Part shown: piece after piece, positions 1 through 6,889 of the stretch
Layout of the letters: each line of letters starts with the position of its first letter
Numbering within the stretch: position 1 is the first letter of the stretch
Assembly (NCBI RefSeq): GCF_001443045.1
Contig: NZ_LKPJ01000010.1
Coordinates: 141,209 to 205,208, forward strand
Origin: Burkholderia ambifaria
GTDB taxonomy: Bacteria > Pseudomonadota > Gammaproteobacteria > Burkholderiales > Burkholderiaceae
Direction: 5' to 3'
Length of the DNA: 64,000 nucleotides
Made by a program: the position numbers and the translations under genes
Notes under the pieces: model-generated
What the model was told of the DNA's origin: nothing
The model's database searches: none
Seen by the model: the letters and a program-made list of their open reading frames with translations, nothing else

Positions 1-539
1 AGCCACGCGGGATGCGCGGGCCACGCTGGCGCGGTGACGAACGGCGCGTCGGTCACGGCCGCATCGACCGGAATGTCCGCATATTCGCCGCCCGCGAGCT
101 TCACTTCGGGCGCGCAGGCCGGGTAGGCCGAGATGCGCTTGCCACGGATCACGTCGGCGGCCGCGAGCAGCTGCGCCGCATGGCAGATCGCGGCGATCGG
201 CTTGCCGGCTTCCGCGAACGCGCGCACCAGCGCGATCACCTTCGCATCGAGACGCAGGTATTCGGGCGCGCGGCCGCCCGCGATCGCGAGCGCGTCGTAG
301 CCCGACGCATCGACGTCGTCGAACGTCGCGTTCAGCGTGAAGTTGTGGCCGGGCTTCTCGGTGTAGGTCTGGTCGCCTTCGAAATCGTGGATCGCGGTCT
401 TGACCTTGTCGCCCGCGCGCTTGCCCGGGCAGACTGCATCGACGTGATGGCCGACGGCCTGCAGCGCCTGGAACGGCACCATCGTTTCGTAGTCTTCGGC
501 GAAATCGCCGGTCAGGAACAGGATCTTCTTCGCGGCCAT
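1..539 (-). CDS. DJ-1/PfpI family protein (partial, cut by the window edge)
   Basis: About 179 N-terminal residues are visible, starting [18 protein letters not shown]; the C-terminus lies outside the window. The fold is the class-I glutamine-amidotransferase-like DJ-1/PfpI family. The nucleophile elbow [10 protein letters not shown] carries the family cysteine, preceded by an [12 protein letters not shown] segment. The last visible residues ([10 protein letters not shown]) are a usual near-C-terminal motif of this subgroup, so little is missing. Family members act as cytosolic stress-related deglycases, glyoxalases or proteases; the substrate here cannot be told. The ATG at 539 sits after a GGAGAAAG ribosome site. 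It is transcribed in the same direction as the deaminase gene upstream, separated by about 160 bases. Confidence 0.85.
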   Translation of the reverse strand, partial: MAAKKILFLTGDFAEDYETMVPFQALQAVGHHVDAVCPGKRAGDKVKTAIHDFEGDQTYTEKPGHNFTLNATFDDVDASGYDALAIAGGRAPEYLRLDAKVIALVRAFAEAGKPIAAICHAAQLLAAADVIRGKRISAYPACAPEVKLAGGEYADIPVDAAVTDAPFVTAPAWPAHPAW

Positions 540-702
540 GGCTTTCTCCATTGAACAGCGTTGAGGGGCCGTTCGCGCCGTGAGCGGCAGACGGGTGCTA
601 CGGCGGGGAAGCGGCCCCGAGGACGAAAGCGCAGTGTACTCCGGCAGATTGAAGCGCGCGTGACGGCCGCCCCGCGCGGCGGCGAGGCGGCGCGTGCTGG
701 CG

Positions 703-1983
703 TCAGAAGAAGGTTTCGACGACTTCCGTCACGCGGAACTGCGGATCGAGGACGAGCAGCTGGCGCCACTTGTCGAACGTCAGGCACGGATGCGAGATGT
801 CGAACGCGACCATGTCGCCGACCTTCACGTCCGCGCCCGGCGGGATCTGCAGGTATGCGTGCTGGTCCATCATCCCGGTGACGGCCCAGCCTTCGCTTGC
901 GGCGACCTCGCGCGGCGCGCTGTCGCGGCCCGGGCGGAAATGGCGCGCCGGCTCCGGCAGGCCCGCGTCGAACGCCGCGTCGCGCTTGCCGAGCGCGATG
1001 ATCGCGCGATCGGGTTCCGGTATCGACTGCACGTACGCCCACAGCTGCAGCGCCGGCAGCAGCCCTTCGCCCATCTTGCGGGCGATCGGGTTGCGCGCGA
1101 ACACGTCGGTCTGCGCCTTCTTGTAGATGCCGACGTCGTGCGTCAGGTAGCAGCCCGGACGCAGCACGACTTCCGCGAAACCGGCGTCGGACGCCTTCGA
1201 GAACTCCTCCGCGACCACGTCGTACCACGCCGAGCCGGCGCCCGACAGGATCGCCGGCGTGCGTGCGAAACGGCCGGCTTCGGCCAGCTCGCGCGTGAGC
1301 GCGACCGCGTCCTGCAGGAACGTGCGGATCTCGCCTTCCTCCTTCAGCACGCCTTCGTAGAGTTCGATGCCGGCCAGCTTCAGCGTGTCCGGATAGCGCG
1401 CGATCGCGTCGAGCACGGCCTTGCGCTGCGCGGCATCGCGCACGCCCGCGCGGCCGCCCGGCACGCCGAGCTCGAGCAGCACATTCAGCGTTTTCTTCGC
1501 GTCGCCGAAGAAGCGGCCGAGCTGGTCGACGCTGTCGGCCGAATCGACGAGGCAGAAGAATTCGAACTCGGGGTCGGACAGCAGCGCCGCGATGATCGTC
1601 ATGTTCTGGCGGCCGACCAGCTGGTTCGCGAGCAGCACGCGCCGCACGCCGCCGTGATAGGCGGCCTGCGTCTGGTGCGCGGTCGCGAGCGTGATGCCCC
1701 ATGCGCCGGCGGCGAGCTGGCGGCGGAACAGTTGCGGCGCCATCGTCGTCTTGCCGTGCGGCGCGAACTTCACGCCGTATTGCTGGACGAACGCCTGCAT
1801 CCAGTTCAGATTGTGTTCGATGCGATCCGCGTACAGCACGGCTGCCGGCAGGCTGACGTCTTCCGCGAGCAGGCTCCACTCGAGGCGGCCTGCGTCGTCG
1901 AGCGGCACGCTCGCGCTCGGCAGGTTGCCGAGGCCCTTGCCCAACGGATTGATTGTCGGTTCCTGATAGTTTGTAACTTTCAT
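703..1983 (-). CDS. PLP-dependent amino acid deaminase (D-serine/D-threonine-type, alanine-racemase fold)
   Basis: A 426-residue protein of the D-threonine aldolase/D-serine dehydratase-like family. The N-terminal alanine-racemase TIM barrel contains [13 protein letters not shown], where Lys78 is the expected PLP Schiff-base residue. The C-terminal beta domain has MMDQHAYL and DISHPCLTF, whose His and Cys are typical metal ligands of the group. It probably deaminates a D-amino acid to a 2-oxo acid. I chose the start at 1983 (MKVTNYQEP) because GGAG lies about 10 bases upstream; an in-frame extension to 2028 is possible. It is divergent from an RpiR-type regulator, an N-acyl-D-amino-acid deacylase and a RidA-family gene, which supports a D-amino-acid role. 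The exact substrate is unknown. Confidence 0.85.
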   Translation of the reverse strand: MKVTNYQEPTINPLGKGLGNLPSASVPLDDAGRLEWSLLAEDVSLPAAVLYADRIEHNLNWMQAFVQQYGVKFAPHGKTTMAPQLFRRQLAAGAWGITLATAHQTQAAYHGGVRRVLLANQLVGRQNMTIIAALLSDPEFEFFCLVDSADSVDQLGRFFGDAKKTLNVLLELGVPGGRAGVRDAAQRKAVLDAIARYPDTLKLAGIELYEGVLKEEGEIRTFLQDAVALTRELAEAGRFARTPAILSGAGSAWYDVVAEEFSKASDAGFAEVVLRPGCYLTHDVGIYKKAQTDVFARNPIARKMGEGLLPALQLWAYVQSIPEPDRAIIALGKRDAAFDAGLPEPARHFRPGRDSAPREVAASEGWAVTGMMDQHAYLQIPPGADVKVGDMVAFDISHPCLTFDKWRQLLVLDPQFRVTEVVETFF

Positions 1984-2061
1984 GTCATCCCGCTCCATCA
2001 TCACTATGCATTGCACTGAAGTTGACACGCAGATGGTACAGAAAGTAGCATCGGCGCGGTG

Positions 2062-2078
2062 ATGTTATTTAGTAACAT
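2062..2078. promoter_or_regulatory. Palindromic operator candidate for the RpiR-type regulator
   Basis: ATGTTA-TTTAG-TAACAT is a perfect 6-base inverted repeat with a 5-base spacer. It lies in the 119-base divergent gap between the deaminase gene and the regulator gene, in a locally AT-rich patch. Its 15-base core TGTTATTTAGTAACA has the TGT(N)9ACA shape of operators known for RpiR-family regulators such as HexR. It probably mediates autoregulation and control of the divergent deaminase gene. Binding is inferred. Confidence 0.55.
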
Positions 2079-2102
2079 AAAGCGCCACACCCTTTTCTAC
2101 AG

Positions 2103-3038
2103 ATGAATTCGCCCGCCACCCCGTCCGTTCCGTTCGCCGCCGAGCAACCGGCTCCGGTCGCCCAGCCGGTCCTCGACATCGTCGCGCGGATCGCCGAATG
2201 CGCACCCGAGCTGCGCGAAGCCGAACGCAAGGTCGCGGCGTTCATCCTCGCCGATCTCGCGCGCGCCGCGCATGCGAGCATCGGCGCACTCGCGCGCGAT
2301 GCGCAGGTCAGCGTCGCGACGGTCACGCGTTTCGCGAAGGCCGTCGGCTGCCGCGACGTGCGCGAACTGAAGGTGCTTGTCGCCCAGGCGGCGGCGGTCG
2401 GCCAGCGCTTTCTCGTGCCGTCCGACGCGCATCCCGGCGAAGACGCGAGCCCGGCATCGGTCGTCTACGACGAGATCCGCGTGGCGCTCGCGCACAATCA
2501 CCAGCTGCTGCGCAACACGTCGTTCGACGCGGCGGCCGACCTGCTCGCCGGCGCGAAGATGATCTACGTGTACGGGCAGGGCGGCGGTTCCACCGCGCTC
2601 GCCGACGAATTGCGCTTCCGCCTCGTGCGCTTCGGCCGGCCGGTCGCGAGCTACCAGGACAGCCTGCTGCAGCGGATGGTGTCGGCGACGCTGTCGCGCG
2701 ACGCCGTAGTCGTCGCGCTGTCGGTGAGCGGGCGCGTGCCCGAGCTGCTCGAGAGCTGCCGCCTCGCGAAGCGCTACGGCGCGACGCTGATCGCGATCAC
2801 CGCGCCGGCTTCGCCGCTCGCGAAGCTCGCCGATCACCTGATCCCGGTCGTCGCGTTCGAAACCGATTTCATTTACAAGCCGTCGACATCGCGCTACGCG
2901 ATGATGATGGCGATCGACGTGCTCGTCACCGGAGTCGCACTGCGGCTCGGCGATGCGGGCCGAGAATCGCTGCGCCGCATCAAGCATGCGCTGGATGCGC
3001 ACCGCGGCGGCGGAGACCGTCAACCGGTAGGAGACTGA
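2103..3038 (+). CDS. MurR/RpiR family transcriptional regulator
   Basis: A 311-residue regulator with an N-terminal HTH_6 domain (roughly residues 20-100, with ASIGALARDAQVSVATVTRF as the recognition region) and a C-terminal SIS domain (roughly 140-275, with MIYVYGQGGGSTALADE and VVVALSVSGRVPELLE). SIS domains of this family usually bind phosphosugars. Here the neighbours are all D-amino-acid genes, so the ligand may differ or be a cell-wall-derived compound; this is inference. The stop codon is two bases before the ATG of the deacylase gene, so the two are co-transcribed and probably translationally coupled. A palindrome 25 bases upstream of the start is a likely self-operator. Confidence 0.9.
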   Translation: MNSPATPSVPFAAEQPAPVAQPVLDIVARIAECAPELREAERKVAAFILADLARAAHASIGALARDAQVSVATVTRFAKAVGCRDVRELKVLVAQAAAVGQRFLVPSDAHPGEDASPASVVYDEIRVALAHNHQLLRNTSFDAAADLLAGAKMIYVYGQGGGSTALADELRFRLVRFGRPVASYQDSLLQRMVSATLSRDAVVVALSVSGRVPELLESCRLAKRYGATLIAITAPASPLAKLADHLIPVVAFETDFIYKPSTSRYAMMMAIDVLVTGVALRLGDAGRESLRRIKHALDAHRGGGDRQPVGD

Positions 3039-3040
3039 CC

Positions 3041-4522
3041 ATGCATTCGCATCCCGAAGCCGCCGATACGCTGATCGTCGGCGCGCAGCTGTACGACGGC
3101 ACCGGCGCACCGCCCGTCACGCGCGACGTCGCAATACGCAACGGCGTGATCGCGGCGATCGGCAACCTGTCGAACTGGCTCGCCGAAACCGTCGTCGATG
3201 CGAACGGCCGCGCGCTCGCGCCGGGCTTCGTCGATGTGCACACGCACGACGATACGCACGTGATCCGCGCGCCGGAGATGCTGCCGAAGATCTCGCAGGG
3301 CGTGACGACCGTGATCGTCGGCAACTGCGGGATCAGCGCGTCGCCGGTGACGCTCGCGGGCGATCCGCCCGACCCGATGAACCTGCTCGGCGATCGCGAC
3401 GCGTTTCGCTATCCGACCTTCGCCGCCTATGTCGCGGCCGTGAACGATGCGCGTCCGGCCGTCAACGTCGCGGCGCTCGTCGGGCACACCGCGCTGCGCA
3501 ACAACCAGATGGACCGTCTCGACCGCGCGGCGACCGACGGCGAAATCGCCGGGATGCGCACGCAGCTCGAGGAGGCGCTCGCGAACGGCGCGCTCGGGCT
3601 GTCGTCGGGCCTTGCGTACGGCTCCGCATTCGCGGCGCCGGCCGAGGAAGTGATGGCGCTCGCCGAGCCGCTCGCGAATGCGGGCGCGCTGTACACGACA
3701 CACATGCGCACCGAGTTCGATGCGATCCTCGACGCGATGGAAGAGGCATACCAGGTCGGCCGTCATGCCCGCGTGCCGGTCGTGATCTCGCACCTGAAGT
3801 GCGCGGGCCCGTCGAACTGGGGGCGCAGCACCGAGGTGCTTGCGTCGCTCGAAGGCGCGCGCCGCTACCAGCCGGTCGGCTGCGACTGCTATCCGTACAG
3901 CCGCAGCTCGTCGACGCTCGACCTGAAGCAGGTGACGGGCGACATCGACATCACGATCACGTGGTCGGAGCCGCATCCGGAAGTCGCCGGCAAGCTGCTG
4001 AAGGCGATCGCGGCCGACTGGGGCGTGACTGAGCAGGAGGCCGCGCAGCGTATCCGCCCGGCCGGCGCCGTGTACCACAACATGTCCGAGGACGACGTGC
4101 GCCGGATCCTGTCGCACCCGGCGACGATGGTCGGCTCGGACGGCCTGCCGAACGATCCGCTGCCGCACCCGCGGCTGTGGGGCGCGTTCCCGCGCGTGCT
4201 CGGCCATTACGTGCGCGACACGAACCTGCTGCCGCTCGAGGAAGCGATCCGCAAGATGACGTCGCTGTCCGCGCGCCGCTACGGGATCGCGCGGCGCGGC
4301 GAGGTGCATGTCGGCTACCACGCGGATCTCGTGCTGTTCGACCCGACGAGCGTGATCGATGCCGCGACCTTCGACAAGCCGCAGCAGCCGGCGCACGGGA
4401 TCGACGCGGTGTGGGTGAACGGCGTGCTGACCTATGAGAACGGCCAGCCGACCGGCGAGCGCGCCGGCGGCTTCGTCGCGCGCGGCGAGCGCGTGCCGGC
4501 GAGTGCCGACGCCGCGTTCTGA
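3041..4522 (+). CDS. N-acyl-D-amino-acid deacylase (D-aminoacylase)
   Basis: A 493-residue amidohydrolase-superfamily enzyme that would hydrolyse N-acyl-D-amino acids to the free D-amino acid and a carboxylate. Visible family features are DVHTHDD (His67 and His69, metal site), VIVGNCGIS with Cys96 (a metal-ligand cysteine in characterised D-aminoacylases), YTTHMRTE and VISHLKCAG (further histidine ligands), and MVGSDGLPNDPLPHPR (catalytic Asp). The C-terminal strand domain ends in the usual HADLVLFDP segment. The ATG is two bases downstream of the regulator stop, with GGAGACTG just before it. The product would feed the divergent PLP deaminase. Acyl and side-chain specificity cannot be read from sequence. 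Confidence 0.92.
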   Translation: MHSHPEAADTLIVGAQLYDGTGAPPVTRDVAIRNGVIAAIGNLSNWLAETVVDANGRALAPGFVDVHTHDDTHVIRAPEMLPKISQGVTTVIVGNCGISASPVTLAGDPPDPMNLLGDRDAFRYPTFAAYVAAVNDARPAVNVAALVGHTALRNNQMDRLDRAATDGEIAGMRTQLEEALANGALGLSSGLAYGSAFAAPAEEVMALAEPLANAGALYTTHMRTEFDAILDAMEEAYQVGRHARVPVVISHLKCAGPSNWGRSTEVLASLEGARRYQPVGCDCYPYSRSSSTLDLKQVTGDIDITITWSEPHPEVAGKLLKAIAADWGVTEQEAAQRIRPAGAVYHNMSEDDVRRILSHPATMVGSDGLPNDPLPHPRLWGAFPRVLGHYVRDTNLLPLEEAIRKMTSLSARRYGIARRGEVHVGYHADLVLFDPTSVIDAATFDKPQQPAHGIDAVWVNGVLTYENGQPTGERAGGFVARGERVPASADAAF

Positions 4523-4645
4523 ACGCGGTCTTGATCCGATTTGCCGCGTGCGCCATGTCGGCGCGCGCATCCGCAACCGTGCGTTGCATGGGACCGGCGC
4601 CGGCGCTTGCGCGCCGATGCCGGTCGACCAACAAGGAGTGAAACG

Positions 4646-5032
4646 ATGAAGCGATATGGCGTAGGCGAAGCGAAGGGCACGGGCGGCCAGGTGATGCCGT
4701 TTGCGCGCGCGGTCGAGGCCGACGGCTGGCTGTACGTGTCGGGCCAGACGCCGATGGTGAACGGCGAGGTTGTCGAAGGCGGGATCGTCACGCAGTCGAA
4801 GCAGACGATCGAGAACGTGATCGCGATCCTGAAGGAAGCCGGCTACGGCCTCGAGCACGTCGTGCGCTGTGGCGTGTGGCTCGACGACGCACGCGATTTC
4901 GCGTCGTTCAACAAGGTGTTCGTGTCGTACTTCGGCGAGAACCCGCCGGCGCGCGCATGCGTGCAGTCGAGCATGGTCATCGACTGCAAGGTCGAGGTCG
5001 ATTGCATCGCTTACAAGGCGCCGGCGAAGTAA
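4646..5032 (+). CDS. RidA family protein (reactive enamine/imine deaminase)
   Basis: A 128-residue YjgF/YER057c/UK114 family protein, the usual length for the family. Visible motifs are YVSGQTPMVNGEVV and the C-terminal NPPARACVQSSM, whose Arg is the residue that contacts the carboxylate in active Rid proteins. RidA hydrolyses 2-aminoacrylate and related enamines released by PLP dehydratases, which makes sense beside a PLP amino acid deaminase. The start is set by AAGGAGTG six bases upstream of the ATG. The 123-base gap after the deacylase could carry its own promoter, but a shared transcript is likely. A perfect hairpin follows the stop codon. Confidence 0.9.
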   Translation: MKRYGVGEAKGTGGQVMPFARAVEADGWLYVSGQTPMVNGEVVEGGIVTQSKQTIENVIAILKEAGYGLEHVVRCGVWLDDARDFASFNKVFVSYFGENPPARACVQSSMVIDCKVEVDCIAYKAPAK

Positions 5033-5054
5033 GGCGGCAACGGAAAAGGCTGTA

Positions 5055-5092
5055 CAACAAGGCCGGTGCATTGGCGTGCGCCGGCCTTGTTG
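5055..5092 (+). terminator. Hairpin terminator after the RidA-family gene
   Basis: CAACAAGGCCGG (5055-5066) pairs perfectly with CCGGCCTTGTTG (5081-5092) around a 14-base loop. It lies 22 bases after the stop codon. It lacks a long T run, but position and perfect pairing support termination. It also marks the left edge of the lower-GC islet. Confidence 0.65.
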
Positions 5093-5334
5093 CATTATGA
5101 CGAAGTCGATGCGTGGACGAGGGGATCGGCGAGCAGATGGACGGGGGTGTTCAAACGCAGCTCGATTGAAGTCGGGTATGAGCGGCACCGGAATTTGCAT
5201 TGTGTGACGAAGTTTTTTCAAGCGGGCCCAACGTGACATACCGCGTCTGGCGGGCAGTGACGGCGATCGGCGCGGGTGCTTGGCGCGATCACCCAGTACA
5301 ACCGCCTAGTCAAACCGGAGGGCGAGGTGTTTTG
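5093..5334 (+). other. Gap before the DUF1493 gene, with a possible coding remnant
   Basis: The stretch between the RidA-family stop codon and the DUF1493 start is about 300 bases. Apart from the terminator hairpin at its left end, no complete gene is visible. Composition shifts away from the surrounding GC-rich coding DNA, for example a run of six T around 5213. The right third holds a short open frame described separately. I saw no convincing promoter. Confidence 0.4.
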
Positions 5335-5335
5335 A
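5261..5335 (+). pseudogene. Possible C-terminal remnant of a deleted gene
   Basis: This frame reads RRSARVLGAITQYNRLVKPE and then GEVF before TGA at 5333-5335. Its stop overlaps the ATG of the DUF1493 gene (TGATG), and the ribosome site GGAGGGCGAGG of that gene lies inside it. This is how co-translated neighbours are arranged in operons. The frame has no start codon and is closed by TGA at 5258-5260, so it looks like the last ~24 codons of a larger gene that was deleted. The other frame from 5200 continues through it without matching anything I recognise. The parent family is not identified. Confidence 0.35.
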
Positions 5336-5688
5336 TGGAAAACGTGCGTTGGGACGAGATCGAGGTTTTCGTCAGATCAGAGGTAGGTCTTGGCAATTCG
5401 GTGCCGTTGTCCGTAGCCACACGGCTTTGGGAGGATCGGGGTCAGACCGGCGATGAAGCCGACGATTTCATGGGGCATTTTTTCGAGCGCTTTTCCATCG
5501 ACACAGGCGACTTCGATTTTCATCGCTATTTCCTGATGGAAGGAGACGGGATGCTCTATTCGTGGTTCTGGCGCCGGGTGCTTCGGAAACCGCACGATCT
5601 CAAACGGGAATCGGTCACGCTTGCGATGCTGTACCGCGCAGCGGTTGAACGTAAATGGGATGCCGGGCGATTGGCCGAGTTGCCGTGA
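5335..5688 (+). CDS. DUF1493 family protein
   Basis: A 117-residue protein beginning MENVRWDEIEVFVRSEVGLG. The acyl-carrier-like DUF1493 pattern is visible: a start such as LSVATRLWEDRGQTGDEADD, then FMGHFFERFSIDTGDFDF. DUF1493 proteins are small, cytosolic and of unknown function. The start at 5335 is preferred over an earlier ATG at 5200 because of the strong GGAGGGCGAGG site and because the extra 45 residues do not look like the family. Codon use is less GC-rich than in flanking genes. It lies on the same strand as, and about 100 bases before, the amidase gene, so it is probably part of the same accessory islet. Confidence 0.7.
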   Translation: MENVRWDEIEVFVRSEVGLGNSVPLSVATRLWEDRGQTGDEADDFMGHFFERFSIDTGDFDFHRYFLMEGDGMLYSWFWRRVLRKPHDLKRESVTLAMLYRAAVERKWDAGRLAELP

Positions 5689-5711
5689 AAGTCCGGGCGA
5701 GGGGAGCGTGC

Positions 5712-5804
5712 GTGACTGGTGAAGACAGGACCGCAGGCGATTGGCGGAGCGATTACGGCGACATGATGCAATCGAACCGTGGGGTATTGAATGCTTTTGA
5801 TTGA
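5712..5804 (+). CDS. Possible 30-residue small ORF overlapping the amidase start
   Basis: A GTG-initiated frame reads MTGEDRTAGDWRSDYGDMMQ and ends NAFD at TGA 5802-5804. It follows a GGGGAGCG ribosome site five bases upstream and overlaps the first codons of the amidase gene by 14 bases. That would fit translational coupling or a leader peptide. No family is recognised, and chance occurrence is quite possible. Confidence 0.2.
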   Translation: MTGEDRTAGDWRSDYGDMMQSNRGVLNAFD

Positions 5805-6393
5805 TTCCACCGGGATGGTTGTGGGCCCACGCGTAGTACGTGTCAGAAAGGTTCAGATCGAGCGCGGCGCGATGCAGAGGATCACTGGGATTGTCGTCCA
5901 TCAAACGGGGGGGGCAACCGCGGCCTCTGCGCTCAATAGCTATCAGAATGCATTGGCTACCGGGGCGCATTTCTTGATTGAAAAAGACGGGACGATTTAC
6001 CAGACGGCTTCTTTGAAGAAGAAGACTTGGCATGTTGGCCGAATCAAGGCGCGCTGTGTTGCCGAATTGCGTTGCACGCCAGTCGAACTGGAGCAACTTC
6101 GCCGTTTTGATCCACGTGGCGAAAACCAGCGGGAGATGCGCAAGGCGGTCCCGGACCGTTACCCTTCCAATACAGATAGCATTGGCGTGGAACTGGTCGG
6201 TGAAGCGCTACCGCTGAATGAGCCGAATCCGGATCGACGAACCTACATCGCGGCGCCGGAGGCTCAGAATGATTCGCTTCGCTGGCTCATCCATGAACTT
6301 TCGGTAACGCTGCATGTTCCGATGTCCGAGGTCTTTCGCCACCCGACAGTATCGCGGAAAAACCGGACGGAGGCGGCGGGGGCGCAATGGTGA
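5791..6393 (+). CDS. Peptidoglycan N-acetylmuramoyl-L-alanine amidase (Amidase_2 fold)
   Basis: A 200-residue Amidase_2/PGRP-fold enzyme that would cleave the bond between N-acetylmuramic acid and L-Ala in peptidoglycan. The motifs are GIVVHQTGG (His37), ATGAHFLIEKDGTIYQ, TWHVG (His81), SIGVELVGE (Glu134) and RHPTVSRKNRTEAAGAQW. In the last, His184, Arg192 and Glu194 hold the spacing of His154, Lys162 and Asp164 of AmpD, so two catalytic or ligand positions are conservatively replaced. No signal peptide, lipobox or binding domain is present; the first 30 residues are a short extension. It overlaps the next gene by 7 bases (ATGGTGA). A secreted antibacterial effector is the likeliest reading; a phage-type endolysin or recycling amidase is possible. 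Confidence 0.8.
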   Translation: MLLIDSTGMVVGPRVVRVRKVQIERGAMQRITGIVVHQTGGATAASALNSYQNALATGAHFLIEKDGTIYQTASLKKKTWHVGRIKARCVAELRCTPVELEQLRRFDPRGENQREMRKAVPDRYPSNTDSIGVELVGEALPLNEPNPDRRTYIAAPEAQNDSLRWLIHELSVTLHVPMSEVFRHPTVSRKNRTEAAGAQW

Positions 6394-6824
6394 TTCGGAT
6401 CGCAGTTTTGATGTTGACGTTCTTGCTCCCCCACAGTGCGGTTGCGGGTGCGCAATCCGATGGGGTGGCGCCCCGCCGGGCCGTCCCCACTGTTGGGCCG
6501 GAGTCGGTCGAAATCGTCAGGAATGGTGCGTGGTCGGTCGACATCAGTGGGGACGAAACCGCGGATATGTGCCGTACGTTCGTTCTTCGGCAGGCGGATG
6601 TCAGCGCGTTTTTAAAGCATGCGAGCCGCGTAACGGAACGGGCGTACAGTCATGACCTGGACGCCGCGAATTGCTATGCCGAAGGTCAAGCACGTCTTGC
6701 GGATGGGGGCACTGCGAAATGGAAGATAGACCAGGCAAGGCGCGGCTACATTTCCATGCCCGATGGTCGAACCATCTACTTGTATTGTCCGAGGTGCCGA
6801 GCCGACGTGTTCGCACCAAATTAG
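6387..6824 (+). CDS. Exported small Cys-containing protein; candidate immunity protein for the amidase
   Basis: A 145-residue protein with an N-terminal signal peptide (MVIRIAVLMLTFLLPHSAVA, cleavage expected near residues 20-22). The mature part contains Cys62, Cys96, Cys134 and Cys137, which suggests disulfides in the periplasm. I recognise no named family. The ATG overlaps the stop region of the amidase gene, so the two are translationally coupled. A periplasmic partner made together with a peptidoglycan amidase is the classic design of an effector immunity protein; this function is inferred from architecture only. A lysis-cassette spanin is less likely, as there is no lipobox or coiled coil. 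Confidence 0.6.
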   Translation: MVIRIAVLMLTFLLPHSAVAGAQSDGVAPRRAVPTVGPESVEIVRNGAWSVDISGDETADMCRTFVLRQADVSAFLKHASRVTERAYSHDLDAANCYAEGQARLADGGTAKWKIDQARRGYISMPDGRTIYLYCPRCRADVFAPN

Positions 6825-6853
6825 ACAGACACCTATTCCGCAAGCAGTAGGTG

Positions 6854-6879
6854 TTGGCGGGCCGACAAATGCCCGCCAA
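6854..6879. terminator. Hairpin terminator between the islet and queF
   Basis: TTGGCGGGC (6854-6862) pairs perfectly with GCCCGCCAA (6871-6879) over an 8-base loop. It lies in the 65-base gap between the convergent islet gene and queF and could serve both. It also marks the right edge of the islet. Confidence 0.6.
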
Positions 6880-6889
6880 ATCCACCCAT

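Noticed and set aside
3020..5239. A 739-residue minus-strand frame
   Set aside because: Antisense to the D-aminoacylase and RidA-family genes, whose domains are clear on the plus strand.
5200..5334. An N-terminal extension of the DUF1493 gene to an ATG at 5200
   Set aside because: The extra 45 residues do not fit the family, and a strong ribosome site precedes the ATG at 5335.
6387..6824. Phage spanin (Rz/Rz1-like) reading of the protein after the amidase
   Set aside because: There is no lipobox, no transmembrane-plus-coiled-coil layout and no holin nearby; the signal peptide and cysteines fit a soluble periplasmic protein.
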